Shown here piece after piece: positions 59,001 to 64,000 of a stretch of DNA of 64,000 bases (position 1 is its first letter; the number at the start of each line of letters is the position of its first letter). The DNA is taken from assembly GCA_947623455.1 (NCBI GenBank), contig OX392528.1, positions 53,152,322 to 53,216,321 of the forward strand, written 5' to 3'. The translations under genes and the position numbers were made by a program. The notes under the pieces were generated by a model. That model had not been told where the DNA came from. It worked only from the letters and a program-made list of their open reading frames with translations, and did no database searches. Source of the DNA: Mimachlamys varia (Eukaryota > Mollusca > Bivalvia > Pectinida > Pectinidae).

Positions 59001-60094
59001 TCATTGTTGCCATGTAAGAGTGTGCGCACAGTTTCTAATACCTCAGATGTTACACTAGTCTTGATGAACAGGTAAGTCGAATTAACAAGTGCATTTCAAT
59101 AGAGCGTGATGATTCATCGATCATACGTAGCTTTATAGGGACACCACATGTGTAACATATAGGTACGTGGAAAACAGCTCACAGTGTCTATAAATAGCAC
59201 ATGTAATACAGTGCACTCCTCTTTATATCATGTTGCATTTGTCAGACAAAAACATGATAATAACAGGAATGTGACATTAAGAGAAAAATGTGTTTTCACT
59301 AAATCTACGTAGTGCATTTCCAATCTCCAAAACTAAAAGTAAGATATTTAATGTACATATGAAGATATTTCAATATATAGATAACATTATTTCAATTAAA
59401 AAGCATTTTTGGGGTTATTTTTTATTTCCTATACAACATTTTGTACAAGTTGTATCTGAAATCAATGGAAATGACATCATTTTCTAGATATTTAATGTGA
59501 TTGGTTAAAAAAACATGATATTAAGAGGAATTCACCTCAAAATACATGATATTAACCAAATAAAATTACATAGATTATATTATAGAGAGAAAAATGGTGC
59601 TTGGGAAAAACATGATATAAAGAGGAATGTGATATTAACAGGGGTGATATTAAGTGTAGTCCACTGTAATACCATATAGTCCATCGAAGGTCGTAAGGCC
59701 ATGTGAGGACAAAAACTCGCAAAATAATAATAATAATAATAATACCATATACAGTGTAGGAGAGAAGTAAAATGTCGCTTAAGGGATTTTGCAAAATATA
59801 AATATTAAAATGATAGCTAGCACGGCTGCACCGCTTGGAAGCAAAGTATTTCGGGAAACATATATACGTTTATCTCAATATTTGGTTATGAAGAAATGAA
59901 ATAAAAGATAACTTACCTCGTTTAAAATAATACACAGCTCGCACGTTCGCTGTATTTCTGAATTCATCTAGCGAATTTTTGTCCAAAATTTTAACATGTT
60001 CAAATTTAAATGGAAAATTGTCACTTTTAACAATAATAAACAAATGAAGAAGTGCCATCAAATATGACAATATGTACATAGCCGATGGATACAT
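28923..60094 (-). CDS. TXNDC16: Thioredoxin domain-containing protein 16 (ERp90-like), complete, 20 exons
   Basis: TXNDC16 is a luminal ER glycoprotein built of several thioredoxin-like domains; its exact role is unsettled. Twenty exons join with GT-AG sites and consistent phase into 2,706 nt, 901 residues (human about 825). An N-terminal signal peptide (MYPSAMYILSYLMALLHLF) leads into the mature protein. Exons 10-11 carry the best-recognised thioredoxin fold: VDCHDWTDVC, then FPTLRIYRKGE with the cis-proline near residue 501. The CXXC redox pair is missing at the expected place (FYLPFDDKS), as in human. N-glycosylation sequons NVT (about 496) and NHT (exon 12) fit a luminal protein. The tail ends HEEL, a KDEL-type retrieval variant. 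The 15 kb first intron is full of repeats. Exon 4 has a duplicated splice donor. The start ATG has A at -3; reading from further upstream would need a GTG start. Confidence 0.96.
29340..29434 (-). CDS. TXNDC16: TXNDC16 coding exon 19
   Basis: Residues 814-845: a charged linker, FDEDGNEVKRSEDGKDDLSS then IRLRNAYEEDQ. Low similarity to human, but phase and splice sites fit. Confidence 0.9.
29640..29835 (+). repeat. Dispersed repeat with CACAGGCACAGA tract, copy 2
   Basis: Same order of blocks as 2325-2560, ending CAAAGTGATTACAATATTCC. In TXNDC16 intron 18. Confidence 0.55.
30113..30250 (-). CDS. TXNDC16: TXNDC16 coding exon 18
   Basis: Residues 768-814: LLPEGEWKPLKEGYNFLAMM then DWERINKQK, matching LPAQEWKPPLPAYDFLSMID of human. 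Confidence 0.95.
30867..30960 (-). CDS. TXNDC16: TXNDC16 coding exon 17
   Basis: Residues 737-768: GEVFNYDLSTFGSDELIDWL then QGSLRAKLSPN. It continues directly from NLHM of exon 16, as human NLHSGGQVFAF does. Confidence 0.94.
31582..31672 (-). CDS. TXNDC16: TXNDC16 coding exon 16
   Basis: Residues 706-736: RAAGDDFGTKILKKYNSEGS, then TPAVSLVNLHM, matching PLLVLVNLHS of human. Ends in phase 0. Confidence 0.94.
32298..32458 (-). CDS. TXNDC16: TXNDC16 coding exon 15
   Basis: Residues 653-706: PELTVKMFPDLYRQKKPLVI, AFLDNEDKSQEVKATLTSI and FTELVFCWMR, matching LQKPLLILFSDG and DSFTPCWLN of human. Confidence 0.94.
32664..32812 (+). repeat. Four copies of a 36-bp unit (TXNDC16 intron 14)
   Basis: Unit GAAACCACAATTATGAGCTC plus TTTATTGACTTCCCTT, nearly identical between copies. 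Confidence 0.9.
33068..33212 (-). CDS. TXNDC16: TXNDC16 coding exon 14
   Basis: Residues 604-652: KDKFDVTLPAVIVIRRTDHV, with the LP of the thioredoxin-like loop, then YMGDFNTAKLEDFIDHARIP. GTAACT donor. Confidence 0.94.
33267..33470 (-). mobile_element. MITE with TTAGGGCTGTTCC ends, copy 2 (TXNDC16 intron)
   Basis: TTAGGGCTATCCCATAATTA to TTTTGGAACAGCCCTTA, inverted relative to copy 1. It has gained a run of 14 G residues near 33397-33410. Confidence 0.75.
33747..33831 (-). CDS. TXNDC16: TXNDC16 coding exon 13
   Basis: Residues 576-604: EMDVFKKVGKEMEDRIMFGI then NKNGQGASL. AG acceptor, GTAAGT donor. Confidence 0.92.
34288..34462 (+). mobile_element. tRNA-derived SINE, second copy (TXNDC16 intron)
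   Basis: Same family as the 16.5 kb copy in the opposite orientation: TGGTGCAGTGGATAGTGCAC, a decayed B box GGTTAGATTC, then CCGGTTTCCTCCCACAATAA. The B box has lost the key C, so it is probably inactive. Confidence 0.85.
34628..34764 (-). CDS. TXNDC16: TXNDC16 coding exon 12
   Basis: Residues 530-576: LLNHTDMTDLESVTDMETFL, then SMVLGLFEPHHKK, matching SVSVLGLFSPTMK of human. Contains an NHT sequon. Confidence 0.93.
35181..36102. mobile_element. Pearl/HINE-like element with 160-bp core repeats (TXNDC16 intron 11)
   Basis: Opens ACAAGAGGCCCATGGGCCTA then ACGGTCATCTGA. It has four core units of about 160-161 bp (starting near 35340, 35499, 35660 and 35821), then a GACGGACG-rich tract, and closes with hairpin CTGACCTTTCGGGTCAG and TGACCTAAAA. 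Subterminal ACGGTCATCTGA is inverse to TCAGATGACC. Central about-160-bp repeats, subterminal inverted repeats, a 3' hairpin and a CTAA end match bivalve pearl elements, considered Helitron relatives. Confidence 0.75.
36638..36866 (-). CDS. TXNDC16: TXNDC16 coding exon 11 (thioredoxin core)
   Basis: Residues 454-530: DDKSMAFLRAYGHASRQL, LARVDCHDWTDVCAKENVT, FPTLRIYRKGEKLRNYKGML. It has the thioredoxin strand, cis-proline and glycine landmarks but no redox cysteine pair. The NVT sequon is shared with human. Confidence 0.96.
37538..37687 (-). CDS. TXNDC16: TXNDC16 coding exon 10
   Basis: Residues 404-454: VETQDDQVAEVVFKARR, matching VQDDEVAETVFRDRKRK of human, then LTLVPKLTDKTFSNTV and DLLFILFYLP, the strand before the missing CXXC. 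Confidence 0.95.
37835..37999. mobile_element. Palindromic MITE (TXNDC16 intron 9)
   Basis: AAGTATTGTTTGTCATATTT, then TTCATTGGTGTGTAACATAC, are mirrored inversely on the right. Arms of about 55 bp with a short centre. Confidence 0.85.
38368..38569 (-). CDS. TXNDC16: TXNDC16 coding exon 9
   Basis: Residues 337-404: VAPDFWSEEVTEANIFKFIS, then a low-complexity acidic/serine stretch SSSPDGQDVPSTPSGDLS. This sits where the human protein has its acidic linker. Confidence 0.92.
38947..39016 (-). CDS. TXNDC16: TXNDC16 coding exon 8
   Basis: Residues 313-336, DSADPPFHFDGKTPAVGILM then EGE. Ends in phase 0. A MITE terminus lies about 20 bp upstream of the acceptor. Confidence 0.9.
39039..39262. mobile_element. 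MITE with ACTGTAAACCAGTTTATTTTC termini (TXNDC16 intron 7)
   Basis: CACTGTAAACCAGTTTATTT is inverse to AAATAAGTTGGTATACAGTA. The left end is about 20 bp from the exon 8 acceptor, so it likely supplies branch-point sequence. Confidence 0.75.
39634..39820. mobile_element. Inverted-repeat MITE (TTACATGGCTCTGTTAACTT)
   Basis: The left arm TTACATGGCTCTGTTAACTT and the right arm AAGTTAACGGAGCCATGTAA are inverse with one mismatch over 20. About 187 bp. Confidence 0.8.
39897..40289 (+). mobile_element. TTAA-flanked MITE, copy 3 (TXNDC16 intron 7)
   Basis: Same orientation and interior as copy 1. The left end has lost its first A (TTAAGGCCC) and the outer terminus is diverged (ATATTCCATAACTT). TTAA flanks are intact. 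Confidence 0.85.
40417..40580 (-). CDS. TXNDC16: TXNDC16 coding exon 7
   Basis: Residues 259-313, FDIPADGFISPYAQTENLNV followed by IFIYYTADSRSNMMELARK. GTAAGT donor. A TTAA-flanked MITE ends 128 bp downstream of the donor side. Confidence 0.92.
41000..41990 (+). repeat. Minisatellite, 25-26-bp unit (TXNDC16 intron 6)
   Basis: Three zones: diverged AATAACCTCCTGATACTGCC copies to about 41400, then perfect CTCAATAGCTTGCTGACACC units, then CCAATAACTTACTGACACAG units. Confidence 0.92.
42104..42251 (-). CDS. TXNDC16: TXNDC16 coding exon 6
   Basis: Residues 209-258, DDISTDDSVIWVLQCKDSKK and MDLASLAQFVRALTFPKQ. A long minisatellite starts about 110 bp beyond its donor. Confidence 0.92.
42749..42839 (-). 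CDS. TXNDC16: TXNDC16 coding exon 5
   Basis: Residues 179-209: EHRIFMEVAYAYSDNFQFAL, matching EHRAVMEAAFVYGTTYQFVL of human. Confidence 0.95.
43045..43189 (-). repeat. 66-bp perfect tandem duplication across the TXNDC16 exon 4 donor
   Basis: 43045-43110 and 43111-43176 are identical, followed by 13 bases of a third start. Each copy contains the exon end and the donor GTGAGTAC. The joints share GAGTACAGAAAT. Confidence 0.95.
43125..43246 (-). CDS. TXNDC16: TXNDC16 coding exon 4 (short form; duplicated donor)
   Basis: Residues 138-179: QLVLLREVPILQKRE, then FEYRNRGVRDIIFTFQKAIG. The upstream donor GTGAGT after base 43125 gives a protein that aligns to human without an insertion. A second, identical donor 66 bp downstream would extend the exon to 43059 and add 22 residues in frame. 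Confidence 0.93.
43629..43774. mobile_element. Decayed pogo-like MITE (TXNDC16 intron 3)
   Basis: TAGTATAATCTAAACCGGAG to GACAGGGGTCAGGTTATAAT; same termini as 27661-27831 with mismatches and an A-run. It ends about 25 bp from the donor of exon 3. Confidence 0.65.
43800..43951 (-). CDS. TXNDC16: TXNDC16 coding exon 3
   Basis: Residues 88-138: FDCRPQPVEEELCGTDMVE, IYTYRQGATLLQLEL and MFDVNSIMSNIL, matching YLFKGNILLREF and LFDVNAIVAHVL of human. Confidence 0.94.
43975..44232 (+). repeat. Minisatellite of about 28-30 bp (TXNDC16 intron 2)
   Basis: Unit GGGACCGAAAAGGATGTTAA plus AATATGTCA, about nine copies, starting about 25 bp upstream of the exon 3 acceptor. Confidence 0.88.
44689..44771 (-). 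CDS. TXNDC16: TXNDC16 coding exon 2
   Basis: Residues 60-87, DMARLRTFMKEYEKSAEFLE then VYGVKFGV. It aligns with [22 protein letters not shown] of human. TTTCAG acceptor, GTAATT donor. Confidence 0.92.
44990..45965 (+). repeat. Purine-rich minisatellite, about 72-bp unit
   Basis: Unit AGAGTTGTATAGCAGAGGAG, AGATGGGCTAGCTATTACTA and AGATATAGCGGAGGGGAGGG, about a dozen copies with a diverged end containing a (G)14 run near 45859. Confidence 0.88.
46435..46600. repeat. Palindromic AATTTCACATGAAATT-type repeat
   Basis: TTTCACATGAATTTCATGT and related strings recur five or six times in both orientations. Confidence 0.7.
46620..47110 (+). repeat. Diverged repeat of about 28 bp (GAACAAGAGGCCAAATTCAA)
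   Basis: About fifteen imperfect copies; three near 46868-46945 are almost identical. Confidence 0.75.
48063..51132. mobile_element. Pearl/HINE-like element expanded by a 145-bp array (TXNDC16 intron 1)
   Basis: Opens ACAAGAGGCCCAATGGGCCT then CGCTCACCTGG. It closes with a (GACG)n tract, the hairpin TTGGCCCTTCGGGCCAG and GTGAGCTAAAA. Same plan as 35181-36102, but the core is a 145-bp unit amplified about 18-fold. Open frames of 91 codons recur because of the repeat and are not genes. Confidence 0.78.
48300..51020 (+). repeat. 145-bp tandem array, about 18 copies
   Basis: The unit contains GGTCAAGGTCATTTCTTTTC, GGCTTCATCCAAGGAACCTT, ATGCTTCTAGGGCTTTTGGT and TTTCAGAAGAAGTCGTTTAA. Period 145 bp from about 48304 to 50770; the first and last units are diverged, central ones nearly identical. 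In most units TGACCTTGA and TCAAGGTCA face each other seven bases apart. Confidence 0.95.
52437..53553. mobile_element. Foldback transposon with about 200-bp inverted termini
   Basis: 52437-52640 (AAAGCTGACAATGCAAGTTA to AAACCGGTTTTTACATGA) is mirrored inversely at 53340-53553 with small indels. Each arm contains GGGTATAAAAGGCACC or its close copy, a TATA-like box pointing inward. The 700-bp centre has no recognisable gene. Confidence 0.85.
53600..53650 (+). repeat. Short copy of the 61.6 kb inverted repeat
   Basis: TAGGCACGGACCTATGTCAC also occurs near 61649, in the same orientation. Confidence 0.6.
54047..54854. mobile_element. Outer TA-flanked MITE containing a second MITE
   Basis: TACCGTGTTCACCGTTATTA at the left is inverse to TAATATGGCGAATACGGTA-like sequence at the right (TTATTATGGCGAATACGGTA). 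Confidence 0.75.
54249..54738. mobile_element. Inner TA-flanked MITE
   Basis: TACCGTATTTGACCGGGAAT is inverse to TTATTCCCGGTAAAATACGG; AAGCCCCCACCCC faces GGGGGCTT. It lies wholly inside 54047-54854, so it is the younger insertion. Confidence 0.82.
55148..55190 (+). mobile_element. Fragment of a pearl/HINE-like 5' end
   Basis: AAGAGGCCCAAGGGGCTAAA resembles the opening of the two complete elements, without core repeats or 3' hairpin. Confidence 0.4.
56000..56472. mobile_element. MITE with ATAGCGTGTTCCATTTAGCG termini
   Basis: 27-bp termini, inverse with one mismatch. The core string CATTTAGCGGAACGTTCC recurs in fragments inside. Confidence 0.88.
56500..58990 (-). mobile_element. Degenerate non-LTR retrotransposon (ORF1 tail and endonuclease, no RT)
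   Basis: On the minus strand, in order: a lysine/glutamate-rich coiled coil at 58847-58509 (ORF1-like); an endonuclease start with LNVAFLNACGLMSKSLLPEF and ILVFLESK at 58242-57988; a frame-broken middle at 57382-57011; and FHKAKQNYHKLKNNVNKHAL then YKFYTFNMEQKKRE and DLYTYFKKLN at 56900-56550, as in the linker before reverse transcriptase. No reverse-transcriptase motif follows. Frameshifts and stops make it dead. Confidence 0.75.
59207..59668. mobile_element. TA-flanked MITE related to the 5784-9844 element
   Basis: TACAGTGCACTCCTCTTTAT and, inverted, TACAGTGGACTACACTTAAT. Several ACATGATATTAAGAGGAA motifs lie inside. Ends about 250 bp from exon 1. Confidence 0.72.
59917..60094 (-). CDS. 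TXNDC16: TXNDC16 coding exon 1 (signal peptide)
   Basis: Residues 1-59: hydrophobic signal peptide to about residue 24, then FEHVKILDKNSLDEF and VRAVYYFKR, the first thioredoxin-like strand. GTAAGT donor. Confidence 0.93.
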
Positions 60095-60429
60095 ATTCCT
60101 TCTCTGCTGAATGTTTACGTCGAGCACCTGTGAAGGCTGTTGTTCTCTAAATTAACTGTGACAGCTGCTTGACACTTTTACCGGTGTGTTACCGTATTTA
60201 TGTCAACATAAAGTTATAAACATAGGCATTCAGATATGTAGAGTTAGACTAAGAATTTAAGCGTATACACATCACACACATTCCTGTCCGAGACGCTGAA
60301 TGACTGAGTGCGTCTGTCTCGGTGGAATATATACAAGTTAATAAGACTGACATAAATTAACGTGCGAGCTAGACGACCGGAAGTAAACAAAGTCAACTAT
60401 GGGCGGCCGTTTTAGGATAAATTACATTA

Positions 60430-60655
60430 TCTACTTAAGTGCAAAAGTTTTTGCACTTAAGTGCAAAAGATTTGCACTTAAGTGCAAAAAACTCGACATA
60501 ATGCCAAAAAATCACATAATGGCAAAAACTTTTTCACTTAAGTGCAAATCTTTTGCACTTAAGCATAAAAAAGACATAATGCAAATAACGTCCTTAAATC
60601 ATTATGTGGTTTTCTTTTAACATTATGTACCTTGTTACTTAAGTGCAAAAGAGTT
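60430..60655. repeat. Palindrome cluster TTTTGCACTTAAGTGCAAAA
   Basis: Four to five CACTTAAGTG cores, two within the full 20-bp perfect palindrome, interspersed with CACATAATGGCAAA strings. The same two motifs recur at 63240-64000. Confidence 0.85.
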
Positions 60656-60725
60656 CGTCTCTTCCCTCCTGTCGTAATGGGTCGGTTCCGCTTACTGCTC
60701 TATTGCGCATGCCCCAACATTCAGC

Positions 60726-60737
60726 ATGGCGGCAAAG
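60726..60737 (+). CDS. Possible first coding exon (MAAK) of a divergent gene
   Basis: CAGC ATG GCG GCA AAG followed by the donor GTAAAG looks like a short first exon on the plus strand. No downstream exon could be joined convincingly; a candidate at 62114 (after TTTTTTATGCAG) gives only about 28 residues. Could equally be chance. Confidence 0.15.
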
Positions 60738-61102
60738 GTAAAGAGGTGATTGCGGTAGGATTTTTCTCAAGAACGTTAGGCTACTACGGTAGTTATCGGA
60801 ATTGTCATGTGGGGAGAACTTGCATGTCAAAAGATATATATGTTACGTGGGTCCACGACAGAAATGCGATGCATGACAATGTGTTGATTGGCAGACTACA
60901 CAATCTCACAAAAGCCTCGCTAACGAACAGACGAAAACATCACTGATTCAGTGATTGGCCTAAATCACACGAACTAAGGTAGGTTATAAGCAACAATTCA
61001 TTAAAAAATTATGGCAACTTGTATCGATATCATTATCATAAATGTACATATACTGCCCCATGAGGACCCTGATTTGATGAATAAACAACTACACTAGAGC
61101 CT

Positions 61103-61453
61103 CGTCTAGATCACAGGTGCTTGTGGACGTGAATGGTGACCAATTTTTCATTGAATTTAGTAGGTTTTTATAAGGCTACTCTGCATAGGTTGTTATTGTA
61201 AATTTAATAATTTAGCATTTAATTTTTATGAAACATCGTATATGTAGTATATAACCTTCTACATTCAATGAAAAAAAATCATTGAAAAACCTAGGTTTTT
61301 ATAAGGCTACTCTGCATAGATTGCTATTGTAAACTTAATAATTTAGCATTATATATATATATTATTATGAAACATCGTATGTATATGTTACCTTCTACAT
61401 TCAATGAAAATATAGTCACATTCATGTCCACAAGCACCTGTGGTCTAGATATC
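61103..61453. mobile_element. MITE with CACAGGTGCTTGTGGAC termini and internal duplication
   Basis: CACAGGTGCTTGTGGACGTG is inverse to CATGTCCACAAGCACCTGTG. The interior is a tandem pair of about 120-bp units, each with TTTTTATAAGGCTACTCTGC. Confidence 0.85.
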
Positions 61454-61644
61454 TCATGTGATTTTGACATAACCATTCAAGATATCTCACAGGGAGTGGT
61501 CTTAATCAACAGAGAAATAATTTTCCTAAATTTGGTATATAATTTACTATGTATCATGCCTTAAACTTTTCTGTAGATGTCATGAAACTCCAGAAAACTG
61601 TCAAACTTCAGTTGGTTGGACACTTCTGTCCACAGGCACAGGGG

Positions 61645-61812
61645 GTAGGCACGGACCTATGTCACTATGAAATATGTATGTATACAGAGTAGTGGGAGGG
61701 GTGTCAGTCCAGTGAAGTGAAATATAGTTATGGGAGAGGGTCCCAGTCGAGTGAAGTGAAATAATCATCTGACAATCATTTCATAGTGACATACATGTAG
61801 GTCTGTCCTAAG
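61645..61812. mobile_element. Short inverted-repeat element
   Basis: GACCTATGTCACTATGAAAT faces ATTTCATAGTGACATACATG. A fragment of the same sequence is at 53600-53650. Confidence 0.65.
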
Positions 61813-63239
61813 TCCGAAGGATTCTGACTGTCTGACCCGCTAAATATTTGGACGACAGGCGGATGCGACCTGCCTGTCATCCAAATTTTTAGCGGTTTGA
61901 GAGTCATAACCCTTCAAACTAGTCTGTCCTGTGTCCACAGGGGCTTGGTTTCAGGATTTTGAGCATAAATCCTTTGAATTTCACTTTACAATAAAGGCAT
62001 GCACACCAGTAAATAATATAAACACTTTGTATCCGCTGTTTATACACGTTCTTAAACCTTATGAAAATTGGGGGTATCAAGGTATTAAAATCTGATTTCT
62101 TTTTTTATGCAGGTGGAGGGTTCATTTACCAATGGCTACATGGATGGACAATCTTCAATAAATTTCATTATGTTTTGGACATCTTGACTTCTCTACACTT
62201 TGCAGCTTCAGTTACTTCTGTCATATTGAGTCGATAACTAAGTAATGTATGTTTCTGTGACATTGTTTGGCAACTCGAAGAGCGTCTGTGACTGCTCATG
62301 GAAAGTGGTAACCATAAATTGACTGTCTGAACTTTGAAATTATATGTATGTGAACGAGTCAAATATTTTGTCATCTCAGAATGTATGGTCCGGAGTGAAC
62401 TTTAACTGATTAAAATTGAACAGCTGGTAATGGCATACCCTTTAATTTGCGAATGCTAGAATGATGTGTGGGGTTTTTATTTAAGTCTAGCTTGGGTATT
62501 CATTGAAGACATTCGGGTAAAACACAATAAAGGGCCAACTAGAAAAGCTTAATGTTATAGAGGCTTCAAAATAACACACATCATTGCATAACTTTTGTTT
62601 TTATTTCAAACTTTGTAGACTTGCTTGGTGGATATTGACACAAAATTTCAGCTATTTCGGACCAAGCATTTTAAGCCAATTTTACTCCTTATTTTTTTTT
62701 TAGATTTTCATAGGCATGCTATTATAGGGGTTATTCATTGTACAAAAATATCACCCATGGCCACAAAAGCCTTCTGTACATTGCTACCTTATATCGTCAT
62801 ATAGAACTACATTGGCACAAATTTATATCTGAAAATAGTTATTGATCTGCTTTTGCCGCATGCCATTCCAAATGGAACATTAAAGAGTTGCTCGATCTCC
62901 AAAAACAGAACAATATGGCGTTATCTTTGAGAGAAATATATATCGATTCGGGACGTTTGTATTTTAAAGGGTGTGGCGGATGGCGGTATGCAAGGTGTGG
63001 TGAACTTAACGAGAGAATTTTATAGGACAGAAATCCTTTCTAGAGGTTTAGGTGGCGGTATGCGAGCTAGGATGGCGGTAGATTCGGGTGGCGATAGGTC
63101 AAGGGCACACTGTACATTTATTTGTAAGAAACCCAGAAGGAAGCTCATGCTGGACAATAAAATTCTCTAGTTTTTTAAGATAATTGCCATTAGTTATGTA
63201 TATAGTAGCCTACTTAAAAGTTTTATTATGTATAAGTAC

Positions 63240-64000
63240 TGAGAAGTTTTATTACGCTTAAGTGAAATAAATATTTTTTTGCACTTCAGTTCAAAAAAAC
63301 TTCACATAATGGCAAACAGATATTACATGTAATTCCATTATGTATAAGTACTGAGAAGTTTTATTACGCTTAAGTGAAATAATTTTTTTGCACTTAAGTG
63401 GAAATACATTTTTTGCACTTAAGTGGAAATAATTTTTTTGCACTTAAGTGGAAATAAATCTTTTGCACTTAAGTGGAAATAAATCATTTGCACTTAAGTG
63501 GAAATAAATCTTTTGCACTTAAGTGGAAATAAATCTTTTGCACTTAAGTGAAATTAAATCTTTTGCACTTAAGTGGAAATAAATCTTTTGCACTTAAGTG
63601 GAAATAAATCTTTTGCACTTAAGTGAAATTAAATCTTTTGCACTTAAGTGGAAATAAATCTTTTGCACTTAAGTGGAATTAAATCTTTTGCACTTAAGTG
63701 GAAATAAATCTTTTGCACTTAAGTGGAAATAAATCTTTTGCACTTAAGTGGAAATAATGTTTTTGCACTTAAGTGGAAATAAATCTTTTGCACTTAAGTG
63801 GAAATAAATCTTTTGCACTTAAGTGGAAATAAATCTTTTGCACTTAAGTGAAATTAAATCTTTTGCACTTAAGTGGAAATAAATCTTTTGCACTTAAGTG
63901 GAAATAAATCTTTTGCACTTAAGTGGAAATAAATCTTTTGCACTTAAGTGGAAATAATGTTTTTGCACTTAAGTGGAAATAAATCTTTTGCACTTAAGTG
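63240..64000. repeat. 25-bp satellite TTTTGCACTTAAGTGGAAAT(AAATC), about 25 copies, open at the right edge
   Basis: A regular 25-bp period from about 63380. Every unit contains the palindrome CACTTAAGTG. Variants GAAATTAAATC and GAAATAATGT are interspersed; the two GAAATAATGT units are 200 bp (eight units) apart. The array continues beyond the window. Confidence 0.95.

Larger units (their letters stand above)
44772..59916 (-). other. TXNDC16 intron 1, 15 kb
   Basis: Half the gene span is this one intron. It holds the repeats and elements listed separately. I looked for extra exons and found none; exon 1 and exon 2 join in phase and align to human. 47120-48060, 51135-52430, 53560-54040 and 54860-55990 show nothing I can name, apart from a (G)17 run near 47622. 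Confidence 0.8.
60095..63200. other. TXNDC16 5' UTR/promoter side and upstream region
   Basis: The TXNDC16 transcription start should lie just right of 60094, but I see no clear TATA box or ER-stress element (CCAAT-N9-CCACG). 62160-63200 holds nothing I can name. Confidence 0.5.

Noticed and set aside
60095..60127. An N-terminal extension of TXNDC16 beginning LDVNIQQRRN
   Set aside because: It would need a GTG start at 60127. The first ATG is at 60094, has A at -3, and starts directly into a signal peptide.
60399..60620. A plus-strand frame with repeated FALKCK
   Set aside because: It is a translation of the CACTTAAGTGCAAA palindrome cluster, with no splice context or similarity.

Overview
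This window is AT-rich, intron-rich animal DNA, almost certainly from a bivalve mollusc and possibly a scallop-like species. The evidence is spliced genes with animal orthologues, tRNA-derived SINEs, many short inverted-repeat transposons, and two elements opening with ACAAGAGGCCCA and closing with a hairpin followed by CTAA around a core of tandem repeats. That last layout is known from bivalve pearl/HINE-type Helitron relatives. No bacterial, viral or CRISPR features were found. Most open frames in the window are chance frames in introns and repeats.

Three genes can be reconstructed exon by exon with consistent splice sites and reading phase. (1) Bases 1-14202, minus strand: the first 15 coding exons (about 558 residues) of PSME4/PA200, the proteasome activator. 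The rest lies beyond the left edge. (2) Bases 17521-19727, plus strand: a complete four-exon acylphosphatase of 103 residues with both catalytic residues. (3) Bases 28923-60094, minus strand: a complete 20-exon TXNDC16 (ERp90-like ER thioredoxin-domain protein), 901 residues in the short splice form, with a signal peptide and a C-terminal HEEL.

PSME4 and the acylphosphatase lie head to head, the same arrangement I recall for human PSME4 and ACYP2. Their shared 3.3 kb intergenic region holds two perfect CRE palindromes spaced exactly 21 bp apart.

Layout: 1-14.2 kb, PSME4; its intron 5 carries a 4 kb inverted-repeat element filled with a higher-order tandem repeat. 14.2-17.5 kb, shared upstream region. 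17.5-19.7 kb, acylphosphatase; its last intron contains a minisatellite interrupted by a TTAA-target MITE. 19.7-28.9 kb, intergenic, with SINEs, MITEs and a 1.4 kb 32-bp minisatellite. 28.9-60.1 kb, TXNDC16; its 15 kb first intron holds minisatellites, a 3 kb pearl/HINE-like element with about 18 copies of a 145-bp unit, a foldback element, nested MITEs and a broken LINE. 60.1-64 kb, TXNDC16 upstream region, with palindromic TTTTGCACTTAAGTGCAAAA repeats and a 25-bp satellite running off the right edge.

The most interesting observations are a perfect 66-bp tandem duplication that copies a TXNDC16 exon end together with its splice donor, an inverted pair of TCAAGGTCA nuclear-receptor-type sites in nearly every unit of the 145-bp array, and a MITE whose TTAA target duplication is proven by an empty copy of the same site next door.
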